Position numbers and translations under genes: made by a program
Source of the DNA: Chloroflexota bacterium
GTDB lineage: Bacteria > Chloroflexota > Dehalococcoidia > Lucifugimonadales > JACPCL1
DNA length: 17,570 nt
Reading direction: 5' to 3'
Assembly (NCBI GenBank): GCA_016210395.1
Contig: JACQUI010000099.1
Coordinates: forward strand, 1 to 17,570
The notes under the pieces: model-generated
Seen by the model: only the letters and a program-made list of their open reading frames with translations
What the model was told of the DNA's origin: nothing
Database searches by the model: none
Shown here: piece by piece, positions 1-5,766 of the stretch
Position numbering within the stretch: the first letter of the stretch is position 1
How the letters are laid out: each line of letters opens with the position of its first letter

Positions 1-1215
1 GTACAGCACGTCCTCTGGAGCGATCTGCAGGACGCCCGCTTCCGAGGCCATGACGATGAGGTTGTCCTTGGTGACGGTGTAGCGGAAGGGGCGCAGGCCG
101 TTGCGGTCCAGGTTTGCGCCGATCTTCTTGCCGTCGGTGAAGGCAATGAGGGCGGGGCCGTCCCACGGCTCCATGACGTAGGAGTGGTACTCATAGAAGG
201 CGCGGCGCTCGCGGGAAATATCGGTGGCGCCCTCCCACGCCTCGGGGATGAGCATGGCCATGACGTGGGGCAAGTCCCTTCCTGAGAGGGCCAACAGCTC
301 AAAGGCGTTGTCAATCGTGGCGGTGTCGCTGGCCCCGGGAGTCAGGACGGGCAGGAGCTTCTTCACGTCGTCGCCAAACAGGGGCGAGGACATGACCGAT
401 TCCCGCGCCGTCATCCAGTTGATGTTGCCACGTAGGGTGTTGATCTCGCCGTTGTGGGCGATGTACCGGTAGGGGTGGGCCAGCTTCCAGGAACCCAGGG
501 TGTTGGTGCTGAAGCGGGAGTGCACCATGACGAAGGATGAGTCCATGAGCGGGTCCGAGAGGTCCAGGAAATAGCCGCGGACCTGCTCGGGCATGAGCAG
601 GCCTTTGTAGACGATAGTGTTGGAAGACAGGGAAGGGATGTAGAACGCTGCCTTCCCTTCCATGCCAGACTGGGCCACTTTCCGCTCCACCACCTTGCGG
701 ATGACGTATAGCTTGCGCTCGAAGGCGTCATGGTCCGCAAGGCCGGGGTTGCGGCCGACGAACACCTGGCGGATAACAGGCTCCGAGTCCTGGGCAATAA
801 CGCCGATGCCGGTGCTGTCCACGGGAACGTCGCGCCAGCCAAGAAAAGCCTGGCCCTCTTCCTTGATCGTCTCCTCGATGACGGACTGGCAGGCCGCCCT
901 GTCGTCTGCGCCCCAGGGGAGGAAGACCATTCCCACGCCGTAGCGGCCCGGCTCGGGCAGTGTGACGCCCGCGTCTGCGGCGCGCTGCTTGAAGAAGCCG
1001 TGGGGCATCTGCAGGAGCATGCCGCCGCCATCGCCGGTCTTGGGGTCGCAGCCGCATGCGCCGCGATGCGCCAGATGGTCCAGCACCTCCAGGCCCATGT
1101 CCACCATGCGGTGGGACTTGCGCCCCAGGATGTCCGCGACGATGCCCACGCCGCACGCGTCGTGCTCCGTTTCCGGAAGATAGAGCCCGTAGCCTTCTTC
1201 TGTCCCTTGTGTCAT
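1..1215 (-). CDS. gltB: Glutamate synthase large subunit, N-terminal part (gene runs off window)
   Basis: This is the 5' part (405 codons, no stop before the window edge) of the GOGAT large subunit. The enzyme transfers the amide of glutamine to 2-oxoglutarate to make two glutamates. The start is ATG at 1215, preceded by an AGGCAGGA ribosome site. A 20-residue propeptide ends before Cys21 in DACGVGIV; by family knowledge this Cys becomes the N-terminal nucleophile of the class II (Ntn) glutaminase domain. Further family motifs are HRGACGCDPKTGDGGG (about residues 50-65), the SRFSTNT stretch, NGEINTLRGN, and GLRPFRYT near the visible end. The family is usually about 1500 aa, so roughly a quarter is visible. 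It lies 276 nt downstream of glnA on the same strand, the expected partner for the GS-GOGAT cycle. The electron donor type cannot be told from this part. Confidence 0.96.
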   Translation of the reverse strand, partial: MTQGTEEGYGLYLPETEHDACGVGIVADILGRKSHRMVDMGLEVLDHLAHRGACGCDPKTGDGGGMLLQMPHGFFKQRAADAGVTLPEPGRYGVGMVFLPWGADDRAACQSVIEETIKEEGQAFLGWRDVPVDSTGIGVIAQDSEPVIRQVFVGRNPGLADHDAFERKLYVIRKVVERKVAQSGMEGKAAFYIPSLSSNTIVYKGLLMPEQVRGYFLDLSDPLMDSSFVMVHSRFSTNTLGSWKLAHPYRYIAHNGEINTLRGNINWMTARESVMSSPLFGDDVKKLLPVLTPGASDTATIDNAFELLALSGRDLPHVMAMLIPEAWEGATDISRERRAFYEYHSYVMEPWDGPALIAFTDGKKIGANLDRNGLRPFRYTVTKDNLIVMASEAGVLQIAPEDVLY

Positions 1216-1250
1216 GGCTTCCTGCCTTGATGGATTCTCCTAGAGTAGCC

Positions 1251-1335
1251 TCCTCCCCCCTTGCGGGGGAGGAATGAGGATGGGGGCCGCCCCACTGGTC
1301 ACCCTCATCCTAGCCTTCCCCCGTCAAGGGGAAGG
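1251..1335. repeat. Two-hairpin C/G-rich intergenic repeat (REP-like)
   Basis: Two perfect short hairpins face each other: TCCTCCCCC/GGGGGAGGA (1251-1259 with 1265-1273, 5-nt loop) and CCTTCCCC/GGGGAAGG (1314-1321 with 1328-1335, 6-nt loop). Between them AGGATGGGG and CCTCATCCT form an outer stem with one mismatch, so the element could fold as a cruciform. Degenerate relatives are seen near 5318-5336, 5723-5765 and 7411-7479. It sits between glnA and gltB and could weaken read-through between them (inference). Confidence 0.6.
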
Positions 1336-1491
1336 AACAGATACCAACCGTTGCTTGGAGGACCATCCCAATTCCGGGGTTCGGCGCACGCCCTACGGAT
1401 ACGCCGCCCTCCGCCCCCTACGTTTCCTCCAAGAAAAACAAGTCCTCTGCAAACAAAACGTTGGGAGTCAAATAGCCAAGGGGTAGCCGGA

Positions 1492-2832
1492 CTAAAGGAT
1501 TGGCAGATACCGCTTGATCTCGAAATCGGTGACCTGGGCGCGGTAGGTGTCCCACTCGATGCGCTTGTTCTGGATGAAGCTGTTGAAGACATGGTCACCC
1601 AGGGCGTTGCGCAAGAGGTCGCTGCCTTCGGCAAACTGAATCGCCTCCAGCATGCTGCCCGGCAGCGTCTTGATGCCCCTGCGCTGCCGCTCGCCCCCAG
1701 ACATCTCCAGCACGTTCTCCTCCACCGGCTGAGGAGGCTCGTATTCCTTCTCGATGCCTTCCAGGCCCGCAGCCAGCAGGGCGCTGAACGCCAGGTACGG
1801 GTTGCAAGCGGGGTCCGGCGCCCTGTATTCGATGCGCGCCGACTCCTCCTTGCCGCGCCTGTAGGCAGGGATACGGATGAGGTCCGAGCGGTTGATGTGT
1901 GCCCAGGAGATGTAGACGGGGGCCTCGAACCCGGGGATGAGGCGTTTGTAGGAGTTGACCCACTGGTTGGTGACCAGGGTGATCTCCTGGGCGTGGCGCA
2001 TGAGGCCGGCCACGAAGGACCGCGCGAGCTTGGACAGGCGGTAGGGGCCATTGGCGTCGAAGAAGACGTTGCGGTCCCCGCTGAACAGGGACATGTGGAC
2101 GTGCATGCCGTTGCCGTTGACATTGGGGAAAGGCTTGGGCATGAATGTGGCATAGACGTTGTGACGCAGGGCCACCTCTTTGACGACGAGGCGGTAGGTC
2201 ATGACGGTGTCCGCCATAGTGAGGGCGTCGGTGTAGCGGAGGTCTATCTCCTGCTGGCTGGGAGCGCCCTCATGGTGGCTGTACTCCACGGGGATGCCCA
2301 TCTCCTCCAGCATCAGCACGGTATCGCGCCGCAGATCGGTGGCCAGATCCGAGGCTGACTGGTCAAAGTAGCCGTGGTAGTCCAGCGGTTCCGGCGTCTC
2401 GGCGCTCTTGAGGTAGAAGAACTCAAGCTCCGGTCCCGTGTGGAAAGTGTACCCTAGCCGGTTCGCCCGCTCCAGGTTGCGCTTGAGGACGTAGCGGGGG
2501 TCGCCCTCATAGGGCTTGCCCTCAGGCGTGAGGATGTCGCAGAACATGCGCCCCACGGAGTTCTGGCGCGGCCGCCAGGGGAGGATGCGGAAGGTGGTGG
2601 GGTCCGGCATGGCAACCATGTCGCTCTCGTCAATGCGGGCAATGCCCTCGATGGAAGAGCCATCGAAGCCCTTGCCGGACTCCAGGGCGTTTTCCAGCTC
2701 AGCGACGTTGAGGGCGAAGCCTTTGAGGTTGCCGAGGATGTCCGTGAACCACAGGCGGACAAAGCGCACGTCGTTGTCTCTGACGGTGCGCAGGACGTAT
2801 TCGATTGCCTCGTCCCGTTCTTGGCGGTTCAT
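1492..2832 (-). CDS. glnA: Glutamine synthetase type I
   Basis: This ATP-dependent enzyme makes glutamine from glutamate and ammonium; the family is a cytosolic dodecamer. The 446 aa match the usual GSI length. Visible motifs are FDGSSIEG (about 56-63), QQEIDLRYTDAL, the GNGMHVHMSLF substrate loop, NSYKRLIPGFEAPVYISW, and RIEYRAPDPACNPYLA (active-site Arg/Glu region). The segment aligned with the adenylylation site of enteric enzymes reads PVEENVLEM and has no Tyr, so control by adenylylation is unlikely; this looks like the alpha type. The chosen start is ATG 2832, which gives the family N-terminus (MNRQERDEAIEYV). An in-frame ATG at 2886 would add 18 residues but lies only about 10 nt from the predicted transcription start. 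Neither ATG has a strong ribosome site. The gene has its own sigma70-like promoter. Confidence 0.97.
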   Translation of the reverse strand: MNRQERDEAIEYVLRTVRDNDVRFVRLWFTDILGNLKGFALNVAELENALESGKGFDGSSIEGIARIDESDMVAMPDPTTFRILPWRPRQNSVGRMFCDILTPEGKPYEGDPRYVLKRNLERANRLGYTFHTGPELEFFYLKSAETPEPLDYHGYFDQSASDLATDLRRDTVLMLEEMGIPVEYSHHEGAPSQQEIDLRYTDALTMADTVMTYRLVVKEVALRHNVYATFMPKPFPNVNGNGMHVHMSLFSGDRNVFFDANGPYRLSKLARSFVAGLMRHAQEITLVTNQWVNSYKRLIPGFEAPVYISWAHINRSDLIRIPAYRRGKEESARIEYRAPDPACNPYLAFSALLAAGLEGIEKEYEPPQPVEENVLEMSGGERQRRGIKTLPGSMLEAIQFAEGSDLLRNALGDHVFNSFIQNKRIEWDTYRAQVTDFEIKRYLPIL

Positions 2833-2861
2833 GGGAGCAGCCCCGGTGAGAAAACACAGAA

Positions 2862-2882
2862 GGGAGAGACGGTGACTCTCCC
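2862..2882 (-). promoter_or_regulatory. Stem-loop in the glnA leader
   Basis: GGGAGAG (2862-2868) pairs with CTCTCCC (2876-2882) around a 7-nt loop. It lies between the predicted glnA transcription start (~2896) and the ATG at 2832. On the minus strand it is followed by a U-rich TTCTGTGTTTT, which gives it a terminator-like look. An attenuation role is only a guess. Confidence 0.4.
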
Positions 2883-2902
2883 CCATTCAACACGATGGGG
2901 GT

Positions 2903-2931
2903 ATCTTACTTGCTTGTGATTCCCTTGTCAA
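2903..2931 (-). promoter_or_regulatory. Sigma70-type promoter of glnA
   Basis: On the minus strand a perfect -35 TTGACA (2926-2931) is followed after 17 nt by a -10 TAAGAT (2903-2908). Predicted transcription start is near 2896, giving a leader of about 64 nt to ATG 2832. No clear GTAAC-type box overlaps it, so glnA may be constitutive at this level. Confidence 0.75.
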
Positions 2932-3070
2932 ATACTTTGTGAAAAAAGATACAATCCGCCGTGGGTAGCGGTGAAGGGGCTTACTACGGCACTCCCTGTA
3001 CGCCTAGTCAAGGGGCCATTGGCGGGCGGGGGGGCCTTCGGTGTTTGGATGTAGGAGTAGAGTTCCCGCT

Positions 3071-3122
3071 CGCCCTGAGCCTATCGAAGGGCGCTTTCGT
3101 GGTTCGACAAGCTCACCACGAA
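3071..3122. repeat. REP-like palindrome pair
   Basis: Two adjacent imperfect palindromes: CGCCCTGAGCCTATCGAAGG and following bases (stem CGCCCT/AGGGCG, 3071-3093), then TTCGTGG ... CCACGAA (3096-3102 with 3116-3122) enclosing TTCGACAAGCTCA. The inner GAGC-T-TCGA core in opposite orientations is the hallmark of a REP family seen in many bacterial genomes (from memory). It sits in the 438-nt gap between the 30-aa miniprotein gene and glnA, which otherwise holds the glnA promoter, a terminator and a 9-nt direct repeat (GGACACAAA twice, 3178-3195). Confidence 0.65.
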
Positions 3123-3192
3123 CGGCTCTTGGCCCAGGAGTACCGAAAGACCCTGGGCGGGCGGGCCGCGATCCCTTGGACACAAAGGACAC

Positions 3193-3221
3193 AAAAAGGA
3201 GGCCCCCCATACGAGGCCTCC
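3193..3221 (-). terminator. Rho-independent terminator after the 30-aa miniprotein gene
   Basis: On the minus strand a GGAGGCC/GGCCTCC stem (arms 3198-3204 and 3215-3221, 10-nt loop) is followed by five T (3193-3197). A second, very stable hairpin GCGCCGGC/GCCGGCGC (3224-3244) precedes it. It lies 50 nt after the stop of the miniprotein gene and isolates that gene from glnA. Confidence 0.75.
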
Positions 3222-3270
3222 CAGCGCCGGCGAACGGCCGGCGCCTACCCGCCCTGCGATTCGCTACGAG

Positions 3271-3363
3271 CTAGTGCTTGGCGGGTATCTTGGTGGGCAG
3301 GACGATCCACATACCCAGGACGATCACGAAACTGATGAGGCCTACAATCGCCGCTGCGTCCAT
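3271..3363 (-). CDS. 30-aa single-span membrane miniprotein, copy 1
   Basis: I do not recognise this family. ATG at 3363 is preceded by a strong AGGAGG nine nt upstream; the stop is TAG at 3271. The peptide has one hydrophobic span (about residues 4-22, AAIVGLISFVIVLGMWIVL) and ends with the basic tail PTKIPAKH, predicting N-out/C-in topology. It shares the pattern G-x(3)-FV-x(5)-W-[IV]-V-x-P-[ST]-K with a second miniprotein at 5415-5504. It lies after the PII gene and before glnA, 66 nt downstream of a GlnR-type box and before its own terminator, so it is probably a monocistronic, nitrogen-controlled transcript. By analogy with tiny subunits such as KdpF or CydX it might bind a transporter; that is inference. 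Confidence 0.75.
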   Translation of the reverse strand: MDAAAIVGLISFVIVLGMWIVLPTKIPAKH

Positions 3364-3410
3364 GTCGTCTGTCCTCCTGGAGCCGTGGCTCCGTCCCCTG
3401 CTTGCTTGAC

Positions 3411-3421
3411 ACTACGATATC
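3411..3421 (-). promoter_or_regulatory. Probable -10 region for miniprotein copy 1
   Basis: Downstream of the GlnR-type box the minus strand reads GATATCGTAGT. It aligns at the same distance with GGCATCATAGT below the second box (5536-5546). CGTAGT/CATAGT is the likely -10, with the box covering the -35 position, as expected for class II activation by an OmpR-family protein. The -10 match is weak. Confidence 0.4.
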
Positions 3422-3429
3422 GCCCGCGT

Positions 3430-3467
3430 GTTACCTGTTTATTTCAGAGATGTTACGAAAGTGTTAC
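3430..3467 (-). promoter_or_regulatory. GlnR-type operator, box 1
   Basis: Read on the minus strand the four 5-mers are GTAAC, GTAAC, GAAAT, GTAAC, each separated by exactly 6 nt (plus-strand starts 3430, 3441, 3452, 3463). This is the known architecture of actinobacterial GlnR boxes (GTnAC-n6-GAAAC repeats). The near edge is 66 nt from the ATG of the 30-aa miniprotein gene. Confidence 0.8.
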
Positions 3468-3485
3468 CAGCGCCCCCGCCACACA

Positions 3486-3513
3486 CCGCCCCGGACATAC
3501 GGACAAACTGGCA
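3486..3513 (-). repeat. Conserved 28-bp upstream element, copy 1
   Basis: 25 of 28 bases match the element at 5611-5638. Both lie exactly 18 nt upstream of their GlnR-type box. On the minus strand it reads TGCCAGTTTGTCCG then TATGTCCGGGGCGG, with TGTCCG twice at 8-nt spacing. It could be a second regulator site or part of a duplicated promoter cassette. Confidence 0.6.
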
Positions 3514-3524
3514 CACGCAAGCAA

Positions 3525-3562
3525 GCAAAGAGGCAGACAGACGAAGGCTTCCTGCCTTTTGC
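3525..3562 (-). terminator. Possible terminator after the PII gene
   Basis: On the minus strand GCAAAAGGCAG (3552-3562) can pair with CTGCCTCTTTGC (3525-3536) with a one-base bulge, 31 nt after the PII stop. The trailing sequence TTGCTTGC is not a clean U tract, so function is uncertain. Confidence 0.35.
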
Positions 3563-3592
3563 CCTCTTGCATGTTTGCTCGTTTGCCCGCCC

Positions 3593-3934
3593 CTAGAGCG
3601 CAATGTCGCCAGCCTCGCCGGTGCGGACGCGGATAGCGTTGGACACCGGCAGGACGAAGATCTTGCCGTCGCCCACCTGCCCGGTGCGGGCGGCTGCCAC
3701 AATGATGTCAATTACCCGCTGGGTGTCCCCATCCTTGACCACGACCTCCAGCTTGCTCTTGGGGAGCATGTCCACCACGTAGCTCTGGCCCGCGCGGCCC
3801 ACGTGGGCGATTCCCCGTTGCTCTCCTCGCCCCGTCACCTGGGTGATGTTCAGCCCGTGAAACCCTTCTTCGGCCAGCGAGGAGACCACCATGCTGAGCC
3901 GCTCCGGGCGGATGATCGCTTCAATCTTGTTCAA
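3593..3934 (-). CDS. glnB: Nitrogen regulatory protein PII (GlnB/GlnK type)
   Basis: PII is a trimeric signal protein that reads 2-oxoglutarate and ATP/ADP and, in its GlnK form, blocks Amt channels. The 113-aa length is standard. Motifs are NKIEAIIRPERL at the N-terminus, the T-loop GRGEQRGIAHVGRAGQSY (Gln39 kept), VVDMLPKSKLEVVV, and RTGQVGDGKIFVLPV (ATP-binding B-loop). Tyr52 aligns with the modified Tyr51 of enteric PII if one residue is inserted in the T-loop. I chose TTG at 3934: GGAG sits seven nt upstream and the product matches family starts. The ATG at 3979 would add 15 odd residues and overlap amt2. The gene starts 19 nt after the amt2 stop, so it is cotranscribed; that linkage favours a GlnK role. 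Confidence 0.95.
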   Translation of the reverse strand: MNKIEAIIRPERLSMVVSSLAEEGFHGLNITQVTGRGEQRGIAHVGRAGQSYVVDMLPKSKLEVVVKDGDTQRVIDIIVAAARTGQVGDGKIFVLPVSNAIRVRTGEAGDIAL

Positions 3935-3953
3935 TGGCTTCTCCTCGGCGGGA

Positions 3954-5192
3954 CTAGGGATTGTATGCGGGTTCACCATGCTGGGCCATGTCGAGGCCGA
4001 CGGCTTCTTCCTGTTCTGCCACTCTGAGGCCCATGAGCTTGTCCAGGACCTTCAGGAGCGCGAAGGTCCAGCCGAACGCCCAGACCCACGCCACGCCAAT
4101 GGCGACAAGCTGGTTCACAACCTGGCCGGGGTTGCCCGCGAAGAGGCCGTCGAACCCGCCCACGCTGGACACCGCGAAGAGGCCGGTCGCCAGGACGCCC
4201 CATGTCCCACCGATCCCATGCACGCCCCACACGTCCAGTGCGTCGTCCACCTTCAGGCCCCTTGCCCGAATCTGTGTTGCGAAGAAGCACAGCACCCCCG
4301 CCACGAGGCCGATGATGATCGCCCCCGACGGCGTCACGAAGCCGGCCGCAGGGGTGATGGCCCCTAGGCCCGCCACCGCGCCCGACGCCGCGCCAACCAC
4401 GCTGGGCGCGCCATTACGCCACCAGCTTAGGGTCATCCAGGCGAGGGCTCCCATTGCAGCGGCGGTGTTGGTGTTCACAAAGGCCCAGGCCGCGCCGGCG
4501 TTGGCGCCCAGGGCGCTGCCGGCGTTGAACCCGAACCAGCCGAACCACAGGATGCCGACCCCCAACACCACGAACGGGATGTTGTGCGGCACGTCCGGCT
4601 CCTGCTGCCGGCGCTTGCCCAGGACCATGGCCGCCGCCAGGGCGCTGACGCCGGCGCTGATGTGCACTACGATGCCGCCGGCGTAGTCCATCGCTTTGCC
4701 TTCAAGCCCAAGTCCCAGGACGGAAAGGTTCCCTAGCCAGCCGCCAAAGCCCCACACCCAGTGGGCCAGGGGCGCGTAGACGATGGTGGACCAGAGCACC
4801 GTGAACACGAGGAAAGTCTTGAACTTGATGCGGCCGACCATCGCGCCTGTGATTATGGCCGGGGTGATGATGGCGAACATGAGCTGGAAGGCCATGTACA
4901 CCAGGTGCGGGATTGTGGCCGCGTAGTCAGCGTTGGGTTCAGCTCCAACGCCCTTGAGGCCGAACCACTCCAGCCCTCCAATAAGGTGCCCCATATCCGG
5001 GCCAAAGGCCAGCGTATAGCCCCAGAGCACCCAGATGATGCTGACAAGGGCAACGGTTATGAAGCTGTGCATGATGGTGGCCAGGGCGTTGTTCCTGCCG
5101 ACGAGGCCCCCGTAAAAGAATGCCAGCCCCGGCGTCATGAGCAGGACGAGGGCAGACGATGTCAGGAGCCACGCAGTATCGCCAGAATCCAT
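3954..5192 (-). CDS. amt: Ammonium transporter Amt, copy 2 (PII-linked)
   Basis: This 412-aa Amt/Mep/Rh channel brings ammonium across the inner membrane. About 11 membrane spans are visible, with N-out start directly in the first span (no signal peptide). Key features are FFYGGLVGRNNALATIMHSF (Phe gate region), MAFQLMFAIITPAIITGA, His144 in APLAHWVWG and His325 in VWGVHGIGG (the pore twin-His pair), Asp169 in MDYAGG, and the C-terminal tail RVAEQEEAVGLDMAQHGEPAY that contacts PII in family members. ATG 5192 has GGAGGT at ideal spacing. A TTG five codons upstream is less likely. It lies between the 29-aa miniprotein gene and PII, in one probable operon. An 18-bp-arm palindrome lies just before its ribosome site. 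Confidence 0.97.
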   Translation of the reverse strand: MDSGDTAWLLTSSALVLLMTPGLAFFYGGLVGRNNALATIMHSFITVALVSIIWVLWGYTLAFGPDMGHLIGGLEWFGLKGVGAEPNADYAATIPHLVYMAFQLMFAIITPAIITGAMVGRIKFKTFLVFTVLWSTIVYAPLAHWVWGFGGWLGNLSVLGLGLEGKAMDYAGGIVVHISAGVSALAAAMVLGKRRQQEPDVPHNIPFVVLGVGILWFGWFGFNAGSALGANAGAAWAFVNTNTAAAMGALAWMTLSWWRNGAPSVVGAASGAVAGLGAITPAAGFVTPSGAIIIGLVAGVLCFFATQIRARGLKVDDALDVWGVHGIGGTWGVLATGLFAVSSVGGFDGLFAGNPGQVVNQLVAIGVAWVWAFGWTFALLKVLDKLMGLRVAEQEEAVGLDMAQHGEPAYNP

Positions 5193-5215
5193 TGAGAGCA
5201 CCTCCAAAACAGCAT

Positions 5216-5252
5216 AAGGTAGCGTAGGGCGGACTCCGCCCTACGCTACCTT
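5216..5252. repeat. 37-bp perfect palindrome in the amt2 leader
   Basis: Arms of 18 nt (5216-5233 and 5235-5252) are exact inverse complements around a single C; the core is GTAGGGCGGACTCCGCCCTAC. It ends about 12 nt before the amt2 ribosome site, so in RNA it would be a very stable hairpin just upstream of translation start. It shares the GTAGGG...CCCTAC ends with the palindrome at 5688-5721. Confidence 0.8.
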
Positions 5253-5376
5253 TGATTCGAGCCCTTTATTGACCTACCAAGGTGCTGGAAAACTCCTTTT
5301 CACCGTCTCCTCAGCCCCCGTCCTTCAGGGAGGGGGGAACATTTCATGTCTTCTGAGGGACACCCTTAGACTCCCA

Positions 5377-5398
5377 GCAGAGGGGCCAAGCCCTCTGC
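5377..5398 (-). promoter_or_regulatory. Hairpin between the 29-aa miniprotein gene and amt2
   Basis: GCAGAGGG (5377-5384) and CCCTCTGC (5391-5398) form a perfect 8-bp stem with a 6-nt loop, 17 nt after the miniprotein stop. On the minus strand no U tract follows, so it may be an RNA processing or stability element rather than a full terminator. The rest of the 5253-5414 gap shows only a degenerate C/G-rich hairpin near 5318-5336. Confidence 0.45.
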
Positions 5399-5414
5399 AT
5401 TCCCTTTTTCCCCG

Positions 5415-5504
5415 TTATTCCCGCTTCTTCATCAGCTTGCTGGGCACCACCACCCATAGGGCGAAGAGGCCCACGAAAGCGAGACCGCCAAGTAGAACTT
5501 CCAT
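5415..5504 (-). CDS. 29-aa single-span membrane miniprotein, copy 2
   Basis: I do not recognise this family. ATG at 5504 follows GAGGTGA; the stop TAA is at 5415. The peptide has a hydrophobic span (about residues 3-20, LLGGLAFVGLFALWVVV) and a strongly basic tail PSKLMKKRE, so the C-terminus should face the cytoplasm. It aligns with the 30-aa peptide at 3271-3363: same Gly 11 before the Trp, the same FV seven before the Trp, and W-[IV]-V-[LV]-P-[ST]-K-[IL] after it. It is the first gene of a probable operon (miniprotein, amt2, PII) and lies 50 nt below a GlnR-type box. Two independent copies with good ribosome sites in nitrogen loci argue strongly that it is translated. Confidence 0.78.
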   Translation of the reverse strand: MEVLLGGLAFVGLFALWVVVPSKLMKKRE

Positions 5505-5535
5505 TGGTCACCTCGTTATTGCTTGGTTCGTTGTC

Positions 5536-5546
5536 ACTATGATGCC
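5536..5546 (-). promoter_or_regulatory. Probable -10 region for miniprotein copy 2 / amt2 operon
   Basis: The minus strand reads GGCATCATAGT eight nt below the last GTAAC of box 2, with CATAGT as likely -10. GGCATCAT recurs at the same distance below box 3 (amt1). Predicted transcription start is near 5529, about 25 nt before the miniprotein ATG. Confidence 0.45.
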
Positions 5547-5554
5547 AGGTGCGT

Positions 5555-5592
5555 GTTACGCGCCTGTTTCCCGAATGTTACGCATGTGTTAC
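5555..5592 (-). promoter_or_regulatory. GlnR-type operator, box 2
   Basis: On the minus strand: GTAAC, GTAAC, GAAAC, GTAAC with exact 6-nt spacers (plus-strand starts 5555, 5566, 5577, 5588). This is the best of the three boxes and fits the GlnR consensus at every half-site. It lies 50 nt upstream of the 29-aa miniprotein gene that heads the amt2-PII operon. Confidence 0.85.
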
Positions 5593-5610
5593 GCCCCACC
5601 GCACCCCGCT

Positions 5611-5638
5611 CCGCCCCGGACATTCGAACATACTGGCA
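5611..5638 (-). repeat. Conserved 28-bp upstream element, copy 2
   Basis: Matches the element at 3486-3513 in 25 of 28 bases and has the same 18-nt gap to its GlnR-type box. The minus strand begins TGCCAGTATGTTCG and ends AATGTCCGGGGCGG. Confidence 0.6.
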
Positions 5639-5687
5639 AGCCGGCAGAGTGGCCGTGACACGCGAGCATGGTGGACATGGCCGGACA

Positions 5688-5721
5688 AACGTAGGGGCAC
5701 GATATGTCGTGCCCCTACGTT
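5688..5721. repeat. 34-bp palindrome downstream of amt1
   Basis: Arms AACGTAGGGGCACGA (5688-5702) and TCGTGCCCCTACGTT (5707-5721) are exact inverse complements around TATG. It lies 46 nt past the amt1 stop and may act as a weak terminator; there is no U tract. Its GTAGGG/CCCTAC ends recall the palindrome in the amt2 leader, so both may belong to one repeat family. A degenerate C/G-rich repeat follows at 5723-5765. Confidence 0.7.
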
Positions 5722-5766
5722 CAGTTCCTCCCCCCCGCGACAGGGAAGGACAGGATGGGGGTCATC

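Noticed and set aside
1261..2358. Long plus-strand open frame (365 aa) opposite glnA
   Set aside because: It is antisense to a clear glutamine synthetase with all motifs; GC-rich codons keep the opposite frame open.
2900..2960. Possible GlnR box at the glnA promoter (GTATC, CACAA, TGACA, TCACA at 11-bp steps)
   Set aside because: Half-sites do not match GTAAC/GAAAC and include the -35 itself; the periodicity is likely chance.
2961..3636. Several plus-strand frames between glnA and PII
   Set aside because: They cross REP palindromes, terminators and operator sites, lack ribosome sites, and show no protein-like pattern.
3650..3780. PII protein seeming to lack the T-loop Tyr
   Set aside because: Anchoring on VDMLPK places Tyr52 at the position of Tyr51, with one inserted residue; only the second loop Tyr (46) is missing, which is common.
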